A DNA stretch of 64,000 nucleotides, from positions 186,001-250,000 of the forward strand of contig JAVJVP010000016.1 of assembly GCA_040221095.1 (NCBI GenBank), written 5' to 3'. This document shows positions 62,109 through 64,000 of this stretch, piece by piece. The stretch comes from UBA1479 sp040221095. GTDB lineage: Bacteria; Pseudomonadota; Alphaproteobacteria; Rhodospirillales; Casp-alpha2. The notes below the pieces were generated by a model. It was not told the origin of the DNA, did no database searches, and worked only from the letters and a program-made list of their open reading frames with translations. Numbering within the stretch: position 1 is the stretch's first letter; each line of letters starts with the position of its first letter. The translations under genes and the position numbers were made by a program.

Positions 62109-62980
62109 GGTTGACGCACTACCCATTCTCTACCGCTCCATCTAGCAGGTCTTAGTGCGCGATAGTATCCGCAAAGCCCATCCCTTCCATTTGGATCAAA
62201 TGAGCCGTGCGCAACGATGTTGTCACCAATCAGGTGATACCAGTCTGAAATCTGCTGTAGCTCGCCATCAAAACGCTCATGGCTGTTGTACACGGTGATC
62301 TGCAAGTAGCGGTTCACTACAAACGCACACACGTCCGCTAGTTGGATCATTGGAGCGAGATGCGATTTCGAAAAGTGCGGCACATCGACAATCTGATCGA
62401 AACGTTCAGGTTGATTTCTTGCTCGAGGCTTAGGCTGGTATCCCGTGAAATCATCGCTGAACGAAAGATCACCCTCGAACAGCGATAAAAAATTTCCATC
62501 GTGCCCGTGCTGTTCGTCAAAAATGACTATCGTTTTCCCCTTGTTGTTCTTTTTCGACTTGTTCATCCGTTGCACTGAAGCAACAACTTTGAACGCACCA
62601 GCTTCATATGGGTACTTGAACAACCCGGTTGTCGGACATTCTTGAGCTTTGAGATCGAAGAAAATCTTCGAATCGATAGGGCAAATAATAAACTTACAAT
62701 ACCTTTCCCTGATCCAATTCAGTAGCAGGTCCATAACCGTTGTGCGAAGCGCGGGGGTAACACCACGCCACGCCTCGTCGCCACGATAGATATGAGATGC
62801 CCTTAGTTCTGAGACGGGAATATTGTTGTCATTCAGGACCTTAAGTATTGTTGCTTGTTCTTTTTGGGTTTTATGGACCTTGGTTAAGTCCGAAACAGCC
62901 CCGCACAAAACTTCAACCGGCTGAGCAGGGTTGAATCTCCTGCCACAATGCCCGCTCTCGTCGACATAACAAACGTACAT
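62105..62980 (-). CDS. DUF3800 family protein
   Basis: A 291-residue protein of the DUF3800 family. YVCYVDESGHC at the N-terminus and the late MIQLADVCAFVVNRYL match the two conserved blocks of that family, whose acidic positions suggest an RNase H-like nuclease fold. VIFDEQHGHDG in the middle supplies further acidic residues. The codon use and GC content are well below the neighbours, so it looks recently acquired. DUF3800 genes are frequent on mobile and defence-rich regions. Function unproven. Confidence 0.75.
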
Positions 62981-63093
62981 TTCGAATCCCGCCCCACAGC
63001 TTGTAAGGGCAACTTACGGTACAACAGGCTATCACGCTCAAATAAAAAAGTTGAAATCATGATACGTTTTCAGCGCAAAAACCTCCAACGGGA

Positions 63094-63183
63094 GAAATTC
63101 CGGAGATACGAAATTCCTGCGAATTCCGGGGACAGCTTATTTAATTCCCATGCGCAGAATTCCGGGGACAGTTTATTTAATTC
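63094..63183. repeat. Tandem REP-like repeats (GAATTCCGGGGACAG type)
   Basis: Two near-identical 27-28-base copies at 63121-63148 and 63157-63183 share GAATTCCGGGGACAG and TTATTTAATTC and differ at one internal base. A degenerate third copy may lie at 63094-63117. Similar AATTCCGGGGAC-TTAATT units occur next to REP-associated transposases in many proteobacteria. No transposase gene is present in this window. Confidence 0.75.
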
Positions 63184-63205
63184 AGCCAGCAGGTTTGTGC
63201 CCCCC

Positions 63206-63628
63206 TTACGCCCGGCCAAGTGCGTCCCGGACGGCCTTTCGGATATCTTCCGATGTCTTGCGGTCAATCCCGCTTTCCTCGCCTTCAATCAGGGCGCGGC
63301 GAGTTCGCATGACCGTATCAACGTACGACCGCAGCACGGCGTTGATGCGGCTCTGATAGCCCGGCCCCGCGTCCTTGAAGAAATCGAGCACGTCCGTGTC
63401 CAGGCGGATAGAGATCGCCTGTTTCGGCATGGGCATCACGATCTTGGCGCGGCTCCAGAAGGCTTCGTCGGCGATGGGGGCCGCGTCCGGGTCCTGGCGG
63501 ACGGCCTCGGCGATGTCGGCGTCGTCCATGGCATCGAAGGCCGACCAGTCGAAGGTGTCGGATGCCTTCGCAGGCTTTTCAGCCTTCGCCCTGGATTTCC
63601 TTGAAGTACCTGGCTTGCTCACGTTCAT
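63206..63628 (-). CDS. brnA: BrnA antitoxin
   Basis: A 140-residue protein. The middle and C-terminal part (FWSRAKIVMPMPKQAISIRLDTDVLDFFKD and GYQSRINAVLRSYVD, about 58-108) match the BrnA ribbon-helix-helix antitoxin. A longer N-terminal basic leader and a charged C-terminal tail extend it beyond the usual 90-110 residues. The ATG at 63628 overlaps the brnT 3' end by about 50 bases, longer than is common. The antitoxin binds BrnT and represses the operon. The operator candidate upstream of brnT supports autoregulation. Confidence 0.88.
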   Translation of the reverse strand: MNVSKPGTSRKSRAKAEKPAKASDTFDWSAFDAMDDADIAEAVRQDPDAAPIADEAFWSRAKIVMPMPKQAISIRLDTDVLDFFKDAGPGYQSRINAVLRSYVDTVMRTRRALIEGEESGIDRKTSEDIRKAVRDALGRA

Positions 63629-63866
63629 TGGCCTTTCTCGCGGAGATGATCCGGGTCCGGTTGCCCCTGGGGGTATGGACCACGACGAGGCAGCGCCCGC
63701 CGGCCAAACCCATCGACTGGTATCTGTCTTCCCCGTAATCCCGGCGGACATCGCGGGATACAATGCAGGGCCCGTCGAAAATCTCCACCGCGACCTGGAA
63801 ACTCACATTGTGCCTTTCCAGGTTGGCGCGGGCTTTTCGGGGGTCCCACTCGAATGCATCACCCAT
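63579..63866 (-). CDS. brnT: BrnT toxin (ribonuclease)
   Basis: A 95-residue BrnT-family toxin. FEWDPRKARANLERHNVSFQ at the N-terminus, then DYGEDRYQSMGLAGGRCLVVVHT and a late RIISARKANEREQARY match the RelE-like ribonuclease fold, whose catalytic residues include the conserved Arg-Ala-Arg-Lys region. It cleaves RNA and halts growth when unbound. The gene is first in the brnT-brnA operon, ATG at 63866. It lies in an AT-rich patch beside REP-like repeats and a DUF3800 gene, in a region that looks mobile. Confidence 0.9.
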   Translation of the reverse strand: MGDAFEWDPRKARANLERHNVSFQVAVEIFDGPCIVSRDVRRDYGEDRYQSMGLAGGRCLVVVHTPRGNRTRIISARKANEREQARYFKEIQGEG

Positions 63867-63870
63867 AGTA

Positions 63871-63886
63871 TATATACTCGTATATA
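63871..63886. promoter_or_regulatory. Palindromic operator candidate of brnT-brnA
   Basis: TATATACTCGTATATA is an inverted pair (TATATA-N4-TATATA) just 4 bases before the brnT start codon, in an AT-rich promoter-like stretch. A BrnA dimer could bind here to repress the operon. Confidence 0.5.
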
Positions 63887-63950
63887 CAAATGTCCATGGG
63901 ACATCTATTTTTATACGTCATGAAATCAGGGCAAGAAATACGAGTGTGCG

Positions 63951-64000
63951 GGATGCGCCCTCACCGTCTCACTGCGCGTGGGTGGCCGGGTCAGGCCCGG
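63951..64000. repeat. Partial interspersed repeat at the window edge
   Basis: CTCACCGTCTCACTG followed by GGTGGCCGGGTCAGGCCCGG resembles pieces of both the 4.0-4.2 kb element (CTCACCGCCTCA) and the right arm at 5475-5505. The rest of the element lies beyond the window. Confidence 0.45.

Noticed and set aside
63100..63190. Repeat pair considered as a CRISPR array
   Set aside because: Only two clear copies with an 8-base gap, too short for a spacer, and no cas gene nearby.

Overview
The window looks like a chromosomal piece of an alphaproteobacterium, most likely of the Rhodospirillales. The evidence is the high GC content, a conserved pcm-tolC-popZ-valS block with a PopZ-type polar organising protein, an alpha-type RpoH, and a nearly complete hopanoid locus arranged as in that class. 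Several short interspersed inverted repeats of a kind common in these genomes are also present.

Layout. 1-7.2 kb: metabolic genes (partial zinc alcohol dehydrogenase, a short MetE-like protein, ilvD, a class V aminotransferase), a single-domain PilZ protein and an MscS channel, with nested repeat elements between genes. 7.6-13.5 kb: valS, popZ, tolC and pcm, all on the minus strand. 13.8-13.95 kb: tRNA-Cys and tRNA-Asn with a shared terminator. 14.0-16.2 kb: a STAS protein and a receiver/ATPase/PP2C protein that together look like a partner-switching module. 16.3-19.4 kb: a DUF849 (BKACE) enzyme with an altered metal-site motif, a small secreted HEXXH protein and DinB. 19.5-25.8 kb: a cyclic-nucleotide island with a coiled-coil repeat protein, a GAF-GAF-PAS cyclase, an Hpt/pseudo-receiver protein and a convergent CHASE2 cyclase. 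26.1-31.8 kb: a type I secretion ABC transporter and adaptor followed by a MotA/MotB-type ion channel pair. 31.9-35.99 kb: an MBL hydrolase, a SAM hydrolase, rpoH and mlaA.

36.2-58.5 kb is dominated by membrane-lipid genes. It holds two MlaC-like periplasmic proteins, hpnL, hpnN, a CDP-alcohol phosphatidyltransferase, a PhyH dioxygenase, a LicC/PntC-like cytidylyltransferase, hpnA, ispH and hpnH. After a 3.6-kb AT-rich island come hpnG, shc, hpnE, hpnD, hpnB, hpnC and a third MlaC-like gene. Together these supply isoprenoid precursor (IspH), make squalene (HpnC/D/E), cyclise it (Shc), add and process the adenosyl side chain (HpnH, HpnG), modify it (HpnA, HpnB) and move it to the outer membrane (HpnN, MlaC-like proteins, MlaA). 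The AT-rich island sits exactly at the convergent junction of the two hopanoid arms. It carries unrecognised secreted cysteine-rich proteins, two of them tandem paralogues, and looks horizontally acquired.

58.7-64 kb: a PhnZ-like HD oxygenase, a DadA-like flavoprotein, a D-2-hydroxyacid dehydrogenase, then a second AT-rich patch with a DUF3800 protein, REP-like repeats and a BrnT/BrnA toxin-antitoxin pair.

The strongest candidates for undescribed biology are four. They are the secretion-transporter/MotAB neighbourhood, the cytidylyltransferase/phosphatidyltransferase/dioxygenase group inside the hopanoid locus, the cysteine-rich paralogues of the AT-rich island, and the 36-residue-repeat coiled coil translationally coupled to a GAF cyclase.
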